Origin: Pachyseris speciosa
Lineage: Eukaryota; Cnidaria; Anthozoa; Scleractinia; Pachyseridae
Length of the DNA stretch: 64,000 nt
Direction of reading: 5' to 3'
NCBI GenBank assembly: GCA_016490735.1
Contig: JAEMWC010000248.1
Span: 769,501-833,500 of the forward strand
The notes beneath the pieces are model-generated. The model saw only the letters and a list, made by a program, of their open reading frames with translations, was not told the origin of the DNA and did not search any database. A program made the translations under genes and the position numbers. Shown piece by piece: positions 1 through 9,879 of the stretch. Numbering within the stretch: the stretch's first letter is position 1; each line of letters opens with the position of its first letter.

Positions 1-1365
1 GATTTTGAGCTAGTTCTAGCTTATGCGCTCTGGCTGGCAATTTTGAGTTTTCCCGCAAAGCGTTTTGTTAAGTGTGTACCAGAAGTGGTTGTGTCAACGA
101 AGACGAGACTGACGTTTCTGGGAGCATAAAAATGCAAAGACTTCGCATGCATAACAATAAAACAACTGCATAGACAGAAAGAGAACTCCAATCAGCTCCA
201 AGTAGCCGATCTGTTGACGATAAAGCGCGATAGATAACAAAGTACAGACGTAATTACAGTTAATGTGAGGTCCACAAAGCTACGTAACCTCTTAAAAACT
301 TACCAGAGCAACTCAGCAAATACTTCTACATCGCAAGACTGATCAGGCTTGTTTGTTCTCTCGATCGAGTTCTGTAGCCTTCGGGCTTCTTCGTCATCCC
401 CGGACCCCTGGTGATAAAGTTTTCGTGTTGGTTAAAGTCCGCAACCACAGCCACTCTTTGAGAAAGAAATAAAACATGCAAAAAAGTCAATCAGACTGTA
501 CAGACTGGGGTTTCATTAGGCACACAAAGACAACTATGAGGGCACACAAAGGCAGCTCGCTTTCTAATCATCTGTTTTGTTAATTTACCGGCAATGGCAC
601 GAATGGTGTTTGCGAAAAGGTTTTCATATCTAATTAACAAGACAGGAAGCAATTCGTGACTTTGGATCGAACAGTTATCAGCGCTTAACATTTTACACCG
701 AAGGATCAATTCCCCCGCGCTTGTAATCAGATCGAAGCCTAACTCTTGCAATTTAAGCGCTTAGGTATAGCGAGGAGGAAAATGTTTTCTATAAATTTAG
801 ACCGTGAGTTTGGCTCCGGGACGGAAAATGTTTATAACTTTTGACTTAATAAATTGAACCTATCGAGTTTACACAATTGGTAATCCCGCAACAGACTGAC
901 TTAAACCGGATAACCACTCATCGATTTCAAACCCTTGAAAAGTTGATTCAGCTAAACTCCAAATTTGCAGTAAATCATCAAGCCTTTGGAGTTTTTTAAT
1001 AGAGCTAATTTCAGCAGCGAGCGCGCATAAGCCGGAGTCATGAGTATAAAATGAGAAAAATTTGCCGTGGATAAAAGAATTGCATGTGGAGTACAGTATA
1101 TTGAGCCCAAAATTTGAAAAAACAAGCCCTTGAATTCGGCTAGTGGACAAACATTTGAAATTTCCAGAAAATTAGTTTGTTTTTCTTTTAACAAAAATAG
1201 AATGGTATCATCGCTATTTGTCCTTCTACAGAAGATTTCATTAAACGTGCTTTGTTAAAAAAGGATGACTGCATTAACGATTGTGAATGATATGTTATCT
1301 AACCTTTCTTATAGTTAATTAGCCAATTAACTAATTAATTAATTAGACTGCTCGTATCTTTTAGG
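1..1365. other. no gene recognised
   Basis: AT-rich sequence with only short unrelated open frames. I see no splice-bounded exon, domain motif or inverted repeat. Confidence 0.5.
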
Positions 1366-1904
1366 GTGATAAGGTGTCATCTCCCGAGAGAAGTGACAGT
1401 GAGCAATCTACAGAGCATTTTACAGAAACGTTTGGTCGACTTAAAATCACCAACGAAACCTTTCTCTCACCAGGCACTGCAAGCACGGCATCTACTTACA
1501 GCGACAATGGTGCACCTGCAACTACAGATGAGCCCCGCGAAAAGCTAAGTGAGTTTCTGCTGTCATGCAAACCAGAACCACTAGGTAAACCATGGCTCAG
1601 CTAGAGTGACTCGAGTGAGAAAACAAGGCAGCGCCTAAGAGCCACTAAAATAGTGTTGGCCGTTTTGTAAACGGTTTCCTCCGAGAATGGTGGCAGTCTG
1701 TGGCAAAGTTTGAACTCGTCATCGGCTATGAGTAAGGTGCTCGGTGTCGACAAACTACCACATTCAGACCACCTGTATTTGAAGGCTTTAGCAGAGGCCT
1801 ACCACAATGCTGCCAGCTGGGATACTCGTACCATTGAAGTCCCTAACGTTATTCGTTTGATGATACCACAGCGAGTGGTACAGCAATACAAGCAATAGGG
1901 AGCG

Positions 1905-2225
1905 TAAGCAACGAGGGAGAAAACGACAACAATAATGCCACAAGACAATAGGATTAATGAGAAAAAAGAATCGCTCTGCGCGTGCGTTTTGTATTTTGGT
2001 ACATTTCTTCGCCGTCCTCTGCAAAATAACAACGTGAAATGACCAAATTTTATGTTTCTTGAGAACGTGAGCGCATAACGGGAACTTTTCTTTCTTTTTC
2101 CCTACTTTGGCATCGTTCATAGTAATTAAGTTCCTGAACATATCACCAGCATTTTCCAAGTTAAACAAATTGGAATAATCGCAAAAGAGTTATAGAAACG
2201 AGAAGTTATATTTTGAAATGACGTT
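1905..2225. repeat. dispersed coral-type repeat (ACGACGACGG family)
   Basis: Holds blocks that recur at 5390-5500, 6195-6300 and 52150-52395, for example GTGCGTTTTGTATTTTGG, CAACGTGAAATGACCAAATT and AAGAGTTATAGAAACGAGAA. It is non-coding. Related terminal sequences bound the element at 52583-53092, so this is probably a partial copy of that family. Confidence 0.55.
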
Positions 2226-2267
2226 TTCGTTGCTGTCGTCGTCGTCGTCGTCGTTGCTTAAAGCAGC

Positions 2268-2530
2268 CTCGTTCCCAGGGTCTCTCTCTCTGCCTCCCTT
2301 GTAGTTCAGGAGAAAGCCCCTGGTTGCGGCTGGTCACCTGGCTCCCAAAATCTGGGTGCAGTTCAAATTCAGTTCCAAGAGAGGGGTGACAGTGCAATTA
2401 ACAAAGTGCAATTAATCTAGTAACTACCCCTGTGCGGTGAAGATCGTCATTTTAGGCCACGTGACGAGCCGCAACCAGGGTCTTTCTCCTCAACGACAAG
2501 GGAGGCAGAGAGAGAGACCCTGGGAACGAG
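2268..2530. repeat. fold-back element with ~70-bp inverted arms
   Basis: The left arm (2268-2337) starts CTCGTTCCCAGGGTCTC and returns inverted at 2462-2530 with only a few mismatches. The spacer is about 120 bp. It is non-coding and would fold into one long hairpin. No clear target duplication was found. It lies inside the degenerate gene remnant. Confidence 0.7.
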
Positions 2531-3659
2531 TTTGCGCTTAAGGTCCCTAATACTGCGCTGAGAACAACGTCAAGTCATTCAGTGATACGACTAAGCTGCG
2601 GGTACTCTCTAAAAATAAAAATAATCAACATTTCTATAGCACAAATTAACATGTACATATGATCAAATGCGCTTTACAAACTATGTGAGCAGAAGCAAAT
2701 AATTCAAATAAACATAACATGATAAGAATCCCAACTGGCCGGAGGCAAACCTGTTGGCTGAGTGCAGTGCATCTGTTAGAAACTCTTTGCAGGGCTTAGA
2801 CTATTTTGCAGGAGAGGGTACTCACGCACTTGACGACCTAACCCTTCTTATCCGCCGAATTGCCGGACTTGGTGCATGCAAAGAGTGGCAGGAGAGGGTT
2901 ACAGAAGCTCTCAAAGCAGACAAATTGTATCTTAAAGGATATTACAAGGTACTCAATGATTATTTCAAGTAGTTACGTTGTTTGTTTTTTGTAAAAGCGG
3001 CTTCTTACTCTATGTTGTTGCGTTTGCTGAATAACTTGAATGTTAATTTCAATTAAGGTTATTAGTTTCGAAGGAGACTGTTGTGCTAGAATTTGATAAG
3101 GGTTGCCCTTTGCTTCGAAGTGCTGATGCTTGCAGCGTCGTCAGCCTTTCAAAATTTCTATTTTGAAATATCAGTGGTTCAAATGTTATAATAGCGTTCT
3201 TGTTAGTCTATAAGTCCTTACTTGTCGTTCGGTAGTAGCGAATGTCACTGTTTCAACTTTTACTTTTAACATGTGAAATTTGCTTTTTCTTTTTCTCACA
3301 GGTTACATTAGCAACTCCTCCAAAGTAGCGGACCACTGTGTAGTGTATGCTCTTAGCGATGGTAGCGAAGCACAGTGGAAGCAACCTTGTGACCGCGACA
3401 ATAGGATGAATGTGACAGGTGTGAAGACCTTCGTGAGATACTTACAGAGATTGAACGTGTTGTGAACGCTACAAAATTGCCATCAGATGATGACAAAGAT
3501 GAAGCAGTCTTCATGTCCCAGACAGCAAAAACTGCGATCCAGTCCTGGAAATCTCACATCTTAAAGCTCGACTAACCAACATCAGGCTCGTTTGGACACT
3601 TTGGACCAACTTGACGAGAGAACCGTCTTGATTGTCAATGATCCGGTGGGCTATGAAAT

Positions 3660-4290
3660 TCCTACCACAGAGATAAAGAGTCTCAAGCAGACTGGTCTAT
3701 TTGTATATGGTGTATATAAAGCATTCCACCATAGACTACCGCATAAGCTTTCAGACACAATTGCAATCAAGCACGATTCGGGACACAGTCTGTGAGTAAA
3801 AGGTTTACTAATGGTTGCACGTTTTGACACGAAACACGGCAAAAATTCTATTGCCCGTAGAGGTCCGATATTGTGGAACGCTATCATTCGTAATATACAA
3901 GACTTTGCGGACAAGAGCTTCAAATGTCTGGAAAAGACACTTCGATCTTGTGACCTTTTTCAAGAACTAACATTCAGAGAGACTTCTGTATCGACTGCAA
4001 ATTCTAGAGGTAAAGATTTTAGCTATTTCATACATTTTGAGGGTCATTTTAGCATGCGTGCATGCTAACAATTTGAAACAGTTTAAAGCAATTTGATATT
4101 CACTGTTTGATGTTAATAGTTCTTAGTCAGAGTCTTAACAATTAACTAACAATTAATTTTTAGATGAACGATTTTAGTATGTATATAGTTTGTATAATGT
4201 TCATTTTAATTTTTAGATGTTTTTTTTATTTTGTTCGCACAACCCCACAAACTGTTAAGCTTTAATTTTTATCGTGCTAAAATAAAGGCT
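3660..4290 (+). mobile_element. 3' end of a non-LTR retrotransposon (truncated)
   Basis: In frame from 3700, HHRLPHKLSDT and then, after a stop at 3795, FDTKHGKNSIARRGPILWN followed by a Lys/Phe-rich tail match the extreme C-terminus of LINE reverse transcriptases (pattern YGKNSI..RGP.LWN..P). No RT catalytic motif is present, so this is a 5'-truncated copy. It is followed by about 200 bp of AT-rich 3' UTR and AATAAA near 4280. A TCTG microsatellite follows at once, which may be its tail. Confidence 0.65.
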
Positions 4291-4352
4291 GTCTGCCTGC
4301 CTGCCATCTGTCTGTCTCTCTGTCCGTCTGCCTGTCCGTCTGTCTGTCTGTT
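4289..4352. repeat. TCTG/CTGC simple repeat
   Basis: Repeated CTGCCTGC, CTGTCTGT and TCCGTCTG units directly after the LINE 3' end. It may be the tail of that element expanded by slippage. Confidence 0.8.
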
Positions 4353-5083
4353 CGCCAAACGTGGGATTTCATGCAATGGCACATCTCCGTTGTGTATCGT
4401 CGCATGGGTGGTGTGCTCCAGTTGCAGGGCTTTATTCACATTATTCAGTCGTGTAAACCAGTCGTTGGTATCATGCAAGATGTACTTAGGACCATCACTG
4501 AAGTTAGAGAAGGATAATACAACTGTATTTGTGTAAATAGATCCATTGAATCTTGGTTCATTGATTTCTCTGTTTGAATAACTATGTCCATTCCAGTATC
4601 TTTGTAATATGGGCCAACTATATCCACAGTTATCTCTTGTGTGTGAACATGAATTTTAAATTTTGAGGTGTCCAATAACCCTTTTGGGGGAGGGAGGAGG
4701 GGTGGGGATGACAGATGCTCAAAATACCCCGCCTCCCGTACCTTTTTCTTCCGAGCTCCGGCACTTTTTTGCGTTTCCCCCACCCCCCGATAAATTACTA
4801 CTCTCCCGCCTCGCGGCCTTTTGAGACTCCTGCTTCCAGCTCTCAGTGAGCCCTCCCCTCCCCTGCAACCTGTACCCCTCCCGCCCGTCTGTCCCCCTCC
4901 ACCTTTTGAGGAGGTTTACTAAGAAAAAGCGTTTATAGGACTTGATGGGCAAGTGAGCAGCCCCCCTTCCTTCACTATACGTGACCAATACAACAGGCGT
5001 TCGAGTTTAAATACAGGTCTCAAACTCAAGTGACAATTATTAAGTTGGACGGCGGTTTGGCTGACTCCCGTCAATAGGCTTAA

Positions 5084-5376
5084 GCCGCTGTTACACGTTG
5101 AAACTTTTAGCTGAAACTTGTGCGCAGCGGCGATGAGAGACCGAGCGAGACCAGTTTCACGAAGTGGTGTTAGACGGTGAAACTCTTGTTTTTACCACCA
5201 TTGCGATCGTTGCAGAAGTAGAAGGGGGTCTACTTTTCGTGAAACTTGTCTCGCAACGGAAGTTCGAAAAAATTTCAGGAAACCGATCATGTTACACGGT
5301 GCAACGCCTGCTGAAACTTGTTTCGCAGCGCCGTTGCACACAAGCTTCAGCTAAGTTTCAACGTGTAACGGTGGCT
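5084..5376. mobile_element. 293-bp TTAA-flanked inverted-repeat element (MITE)
   Basis: Bounded by TTAA at 5080-5083 and 5377-5380. The ends are inverted copies: GCCGCTGTTACACGTTG on the left and the complement of AGCCACCGTTACACGTTG on the right. The interior is made of repeated GAAACTTGT..CGCA units and encodes nothing. The matching place in the other segmental copy (52235-52245) reads straight from GTAGGCTTA into TTAATGAGCAAAAAC with no element. TTAA duplication fits the piggyBac or Kolobok superfamilies; which one cannot be told without a transposase. Confidence 0.8.
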
Positions 5377-5504
5377 TTAATGAGCAAAAACATTTCCATT
5401 TTGCCGTTCTCTGCGACACAACATGTGAAATGACCAAATTTTGTTTTCTCCAGAGAGCGCATGACGGCAAATGTTTCTTTCTTTTCCCTTACTTTGACGT
5501 CGTC

Positions 5505-5740
5505 ATGTCTCAGACTTCAGCATTCGTGAACATCTGAGTAGGGACAGGAACTCGCACATTTTTCAGCATTTACAACAGTCTGAGACATGCCGCAGACTTT
5601 GTTCAACGAGGTGCTTTTCTATTTTGGATTCTGCACCAAATAGATTTCAGCTAATTTTAAAAGAAGCCTCTCATATCCGCTGGGAAAATCCCACGTTTAA
5701 CAAGCAGCTTAAACATGCCGAGCTGACTCTTTCTTTCTGA
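5505..5740 (+). pseudogene. Penelope-like element C-terminus (distal GIY-YIG part)
   Basis: An open frame of about 78 codons reads IREHLSRDRNSHIFQHLQQS and continues to a TGA at 5738-5740. It matches the part of the GIY-YIG endonuclease domain that lies after the catalytic GIY/YIG strands in Penelope-like retroelements (pattern KEHL..D.NSHIF.HL). The 5' part of the domain and the RT are missing. It is followed by an AT-rich tail and a hammerhead-type core at 5989. It is present only in the left duplication copy, so it inserted after the duplication or was lost from the other. Confidence 0.7.
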
Positions 5741-5988
5741 CGTGGTTTCCCATTGCGTTAGTCCTTTTGTTATTTAGTTTTACTTACTATGACAATTTTG
5801 TGCAGTAGCTGTAATTATTTTGTTGTTTATACTTAGTCTCTCTATGAACATGCTATCTCATAAAATGTATTGTCCCTGGTTTCGCGCATTTAAGTATTGC
5901 CCGTTGATTTTAAAAAAAATTCGCGTCAATGGTAAAAACGCGTCAATGGTAGTATAAATTCAAATCACAACTGTAAACTATCTCACAA

Positions 5989-6021
5989 CTGATGATGATC
6001 GTTGAACGGTCGAAACATGTC
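5989..6021 (+). ncRNA. hammerhead-ribozyme core in Penelope-like 3' region
   Basis: CTGATGA at 5989-5995, then a stem-loop (GATCGT, loop TGA, ACGGTC), then GAAACATGTC at 6012-6021. This is the conserved core CUGANGA / stem II / GAAA, followed by the palindromic ACAUGU that can serve as a short stem III between two tandem copies. Hammerheads are known in the terminal repeats of Penelope-like elements. Activity is inferred, not shown. Confidence 0.7.
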
Positions 6022-6645
6022 TTGTTTTAAACTCAAAGTGGTTGTCCATTTTTGATAAATATTTACTTCATTAAATTGTAAACTGCACAAGCAGTCTGGT
6101 AAAGCCCCCGGCCAGTGTTGTAACTTATCCCTGAAAAGCCCCGATGGTGAGAGGATAATTAACTACGGCAACGGCATTTAGTTCCTGAACAAATCGCCAT
6201 TATTTTCCAAGTTAAACAAACTGGAATAATCACGAAAGAGTTACAGAAATAAGAAGTTATAATTTGAAATGACGTTTTTGTTCCCGTCATCGTCGCCATT
6301 GCTTAAGCTCACTATTCACGTGGCTCAAACTCTGTCGACGGGAGTCAGCCAAACCGCTGTCCAACTTGATAATCGTCACTTGAGGTTTTCGAAGACAAAA
6401 TGAGAAACTTACCTTTTGAGGTCTTTAGATTGAAACAAATCACATTAGAATGCAGTTCCTGGTGCTGTGGTCTGTCTTATCACTCATCTCACAGTTGTGT
6501 TAAGGCTACTAAACAATGCTTAACAAACCTGTCCCCGCAAAGCCTTCCAGTTGTTCACGAAAACCAACAGTCAAGTGGGCTGTATGCTCTCATGCTCTTA
6601 CGGGGCAAAAACGACCAGGTACCTGAGGAGTAAGTAAGATCCTCC

Positions 6646-6667
6646 AACCCCCCCCCCCCCCCCCCCG
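6646..6667. repeat. poly-C tract
   Basis: A run of about 20 C residues. The other duplication copy has only a short C run at the matching place (near 55096), so length differs between copies. Confidence 0.85.
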
Positions 6668-8589
6668 CAATCGCTCTATCATATAATAAGGATATGAGTA
6701 TTGCTTGTACCAAGTACCTGTATTACATACTCCAATAATATCAGACCTTGTAACTTTCTATACTGTTCTATCATATATTTTTTCCTGCAAAGCAGTCTCA
6801 TTCATTTTTTTCTGCCTTATTTTAGTCTCTATATATCTACAAAGACATGCAAACCAGCAACATTAATATAAATATGCAGGCAGTTTATAGAGTGTTACAC
6901 TCTTGAGGCTTATACCCTACTTGTATGGATAATAGCATGGTTTGAAGTGATATTTGGTATAAATACCACGAGTGATATTTAACAACTGTTATACGTAATT
7001 GGGACAATTTTGAAATATGACGAGTGGTATTTATGCCAAATGTCACGCACAAATCATTCTATTTTTTGTTTCTAAGGCTACCATCTGAGAAATTTATGTA
7101 ATGTCATCTTTTTATTTCGTCCAGTTGTTTCGCCACATAATAGAGGAAATTGCTTTTGAAATTCTTGCGTTTGGTGGAACTGGTCCGAACATTAGTCAAG
7201 TTGATGTACTTTGTTTTTCGTTAGTTTTATCAAATTTGAAAATCTGGAAACTTTCCGCCACTTTTTTTATAACTCGCTCAGAGACGTGATTTCGTGATTT
7301 TGGTTACCATAGAAACTGTAATATTCATACGTAGGTATTTCAATTTAAGCTGAAATACCTCTTCTCTCAGCCAATCAAATTACAGAAATTCTCAGGTAGT
7401 AGTATAAAGTTTAAAATACCTTCATGGTAGGCAATTATGTGTTCCACTTCAGTTGCGCCTCCAAAGTGAAAAGTAGCGCGTACTGTAAATGTGTACTTGA
7501 ACACGACTGAAACGCCACGAACAAAATAAGCTATAGAAGACTACTATTGTACAAAAGTACTATAAAATGTTCTAAAATACGTATCTACCTAAAATTTTGA
7601 TCTTGGTTTTGCTAGACTGTCTGTGTCATTACTTTATGTTGGAAAAAAAATATCAAAATAAAATATTTCAATTGTCACCGAGTGAAATTTCGAAGCGGTG
7701 AAGAAAACAATTGTCTCGCTTCCTAATCCAAATACCCCAGCCGGTCTACTCCCCATCTTACACTTTGCTGGAGGTGTTGCAGTTACGACCATGAAACAAT
7801 TAAAATAGTTGTAACATGCATGAAAGTGTTTTACATTTAACAACGCGTTCAACTTCAACTCAAGGTTGTGGATGCGAAAGTTACTTCATAAACCACGAAT
7901 TTTCCAACCAGCAGACTGACCCAGACTGAAAAGCTGAATTAATCCCCCATAAAGGTCCTATCTCCATAGTAATCCCTCTAAAGTTACTTTTAGATGTCCT
8001 CCAAGATCCGTTGTTCTCATGAGGGTTTTTACCAATTGCGTAGCAGCTGTCAACACTGGTAAAAATGGGGACATATGATTGGCTATCACTCAACTCTCTT
8101 GGGAAAACTGCATCTTGGAGGACACCTAAAAATAACTTTAGAGGGATTACGATGCGGATAGTGCCTATATGGGGGATTAATTCTCTTATCTTTATCCTCT
8201 CTTGCTTCAACATATTCCAGGCCCGGAAGACAGTGTATTTGAAGAACTAAGGTGTGTACGTGTAAAACATTGTTTTTAACTACTAAACTGTTATTCTACG
8301 ATGAGTAAAGGCAAAACAGTATTAGTTTAAATCTCTAGAAATGAAAAACAAACACCGTAAACAAACAGGGTTGCCACTTAACGGGCTAATAAAAGCGGAA
8401 ACGTTTTCCTTACCAACCACCTATTTTCAGACCATTCTACAAAACAGCTTTGCAGTTAAAGCCAGCGATGAAATATAAAACATCAATCCTGGCAAGCCAC
8501 AGTAATGACAACAAATCCCGTGACCTTGAAAAAAGTTCTTTTTCTCTGACTTTTCCCGATCATAGCAACCCTGTTTAAGTTCCATGCGA

Positions 8590-9048
8590 TTATTCCTCAT
8601 TAACCCAATTCTCCAGAACCTCGGCGACATCCATTCTGTTAAAATCCTCTTCCTTCAACAGCTCAATCAGCCGTCCAACAGTTGCATCAGGGCGAGATGA
8701 CCATGTCACCAAAATGGTATCAGTGGGGTTTGGTAACTGCCCAATGTAGTCGATCTCATCTCTGTCCAATCCGGTTTTCTCCGCAAGCATTCGGAAGTCG
8801 TCAAATCGAAGAATTCGCTTGACATTCAACATCACACAAACACGGGAGTACACTTGCAGAGGTATGCATTTCGCCTTCGCAGAAAGCCGACGTTGCTGGG
8901 TGCTAGTGTGTGTCCTGCGAACCACAAACTCCTCGACTCTACCGACGATTGCTTGAGAGGTACCCTTGGCGTCTATGACAATCACGGCCAACACGACGAT
9001 GAACAAGGCATACCTCATTTGTGGTGTCAACAGTTGATAGGCTGTATC
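8590..9048 (-). CDS. last exon of SLC6-like/Death-domain membrane protein (left copy)
   Basis: An exon of 459 nt, read on the minus strand from an acceptor (TTTCACACCTTAG) at 9049 to the stop at 8590, phase 0, 152 residues. It begins with a membrane-spanning stretch (MRYALFIVVLAVIVIDAKG, residues 11-29) and a basic linker (RRTHTSTQQRR). It ends in a Death-fold domain, about residues 62-150: VYSRVCVMLNV, FDDFRMLAEKTGLDRDEID, then DATVGRLIELLKEEDFNRMD and VAEVLENW. These are the helix signatures of MyD88/Pelle/IRAK-type Death domains. Such domains act in the cytosol as assembly modules in innate-immune or apoptosis signalling. Upstream in the same phase is the 12686-12910 exon. Its intron holds two retroelement fragments. 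The exon is open in both duplication copies. Confidence 0.7.
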   Translation of the reverse strand, partial: DTAYQLLTPQMRYALFIVVLAVIVIDAKGTSQAIVGRVEEFVVRRTHTSTQQRRLSAKAKCIPLQVYSRVCVMLNVKRILRFDDFRMLAEKTGLDRDEIDYIGQLPNPTDTILVTWSSRPDATVGRLIELLKEEDFNRMDVAEVLENWVNEE

Positions 9049-9176
9049 CTAAGGTGTGAAACAGAAAGTATTAACATAGCGGAAAGAAGGGGAGAGGCGT
9101 AACAGACGCGAGAAGAAATATTAAATTTGACATTTCACCTTACGATCTTTGTTCGAGGCAAATTCAGTGATGAAAG

Positions 9177-9520
9177 TAGCCGGGGGGGGGGGGGAGGGGG
9201 GTACTAAAAAAATAATTTAGTACGGGGAGGCTCCACTTCGAGGTCCAACCCTTTACACTTTTACATACCATTTTTGACAGAAAAGGTACCCCCTTTGTAT
9301 ACCTTCGATTGTCAAATGGTACCCCTTTCGTATACCCAATCATGTAGCGTTGATGATAGCGTTCATAAAGCGTATGTTCATGTAGCGTTCAGATTTCCCT
9401 ACCCTTTCAAATACTTCAACCCATGAAATCCCTTCCCTTTCATATACCTGAAGAGTGAAAAAGGTACCCCTTTCGGGCGGAGCCTCCCCATAAAGGCCAT
9501 TATAGGGAGTAGCCCTAAAA
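9177..9520. repeat. inverted-repeat element with GGGGAGGCTCC ends
   Basis: G-rich start, then GGGGAGGCTCCACTTCG near 9226 and the inverted partner GGCGGAGCCTCCCC near 9477. The interior repeats GGTACCCCTTTCGTATAC-like units. The right part (9391-9503) recurs at 20698-20810. The matching place in the other duplication copy (57557) lacks it, so it inserted in this copy. It lies in the intron before the Death-domain exon. Confidence 0.65.
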
Positions 9521-9524
9521 ACGT

Positions 9525-9850
9525 CATTGGGGCATCAGGAAAAGTTATGGCTGGAAAAAGTTTCAGGGCTCTGAGGTATTATTTTACCGTCGTTATGTTG
9601 ATGATACATTTTGTTTATTTTATTCGGAAAATGATGCGTTATTATTTTTCAACTATATAAACTCTAGGCACCCGAACATTTGGTTATTCACAATGGAAAA
9701 AGAAATAGATCATAAAATACCTTTCTTAGATGTTCTGATCAACAACGACACTCATTTTCCTGTTACTAGTGTTTATCGTTAGAAAACCTTCTCGGGCCTA
9801 TTGACTAATTACTTTAGTTTTTCAATGGGAGCAACCTACATTAAATCATC
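9525..9850 (+). pseudogene. Penelope-like reverse-transcriptase fragment
   Basis: The frame contains RRYVDDTFCLFYSENDALLF, carrying the YVDD catalytic box, then MEKEIDHKIPFLDVLINN and TSVYR. An in-frame TAG follows, then KTFSGLLTNYFS. This order is typical of Penelope-like RTs (YVDD, then FLDV, then VYRK.TFTG). One frameshift near the INSRHPN block and the TAG make it dead. It is shared with 57603-58030, so it predates the duplication. It is antisense within an intron of the Death-domain gene. Confidence 0.8.
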
Positions 9851-9879
9851 AACTTTATCATATTAATTTAAAACTTTCT

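Larger units (their letters stand above)
1366..3650 (+). pseudogene. decayed copy of a repeated cnidarian-type gene family (uncharacterised)
   Basis: A string of coding-like blocks in one direction but interrupted frames. 1374-1604 is Ser/Thr/Glu-rich and ends in a stop; 1710-1898 holds LYLKALAEAYHNAASWDTR followed by NVIRLMIPQRVV; 2754-2972 holds SASVRNSLQGLDYF and an RVTEALKADKLYLKG block; 3280-3465 holds SSKVADHCVVYALSDGSEAQ; 3467-3650 holds DDDKDEAVF, a TAIQSWKSHIL block and LDQLDERTVLIVND. The order and spacing look like the exons of a single large protein with deletions and frameshifts. I recall similar proteins as abundant uncharacterised loci in coral genomes, probably of transposon origin, but cannot confirm this here. 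The block ends where a LINE fragment begins at about 3660. No function is claimed. Confidence 0.5.

Noticed and set aside
4231..4536. Cys-rich 101-codon frame
   Set aside because: Generated by the TCTG/CTGC microsatellite.
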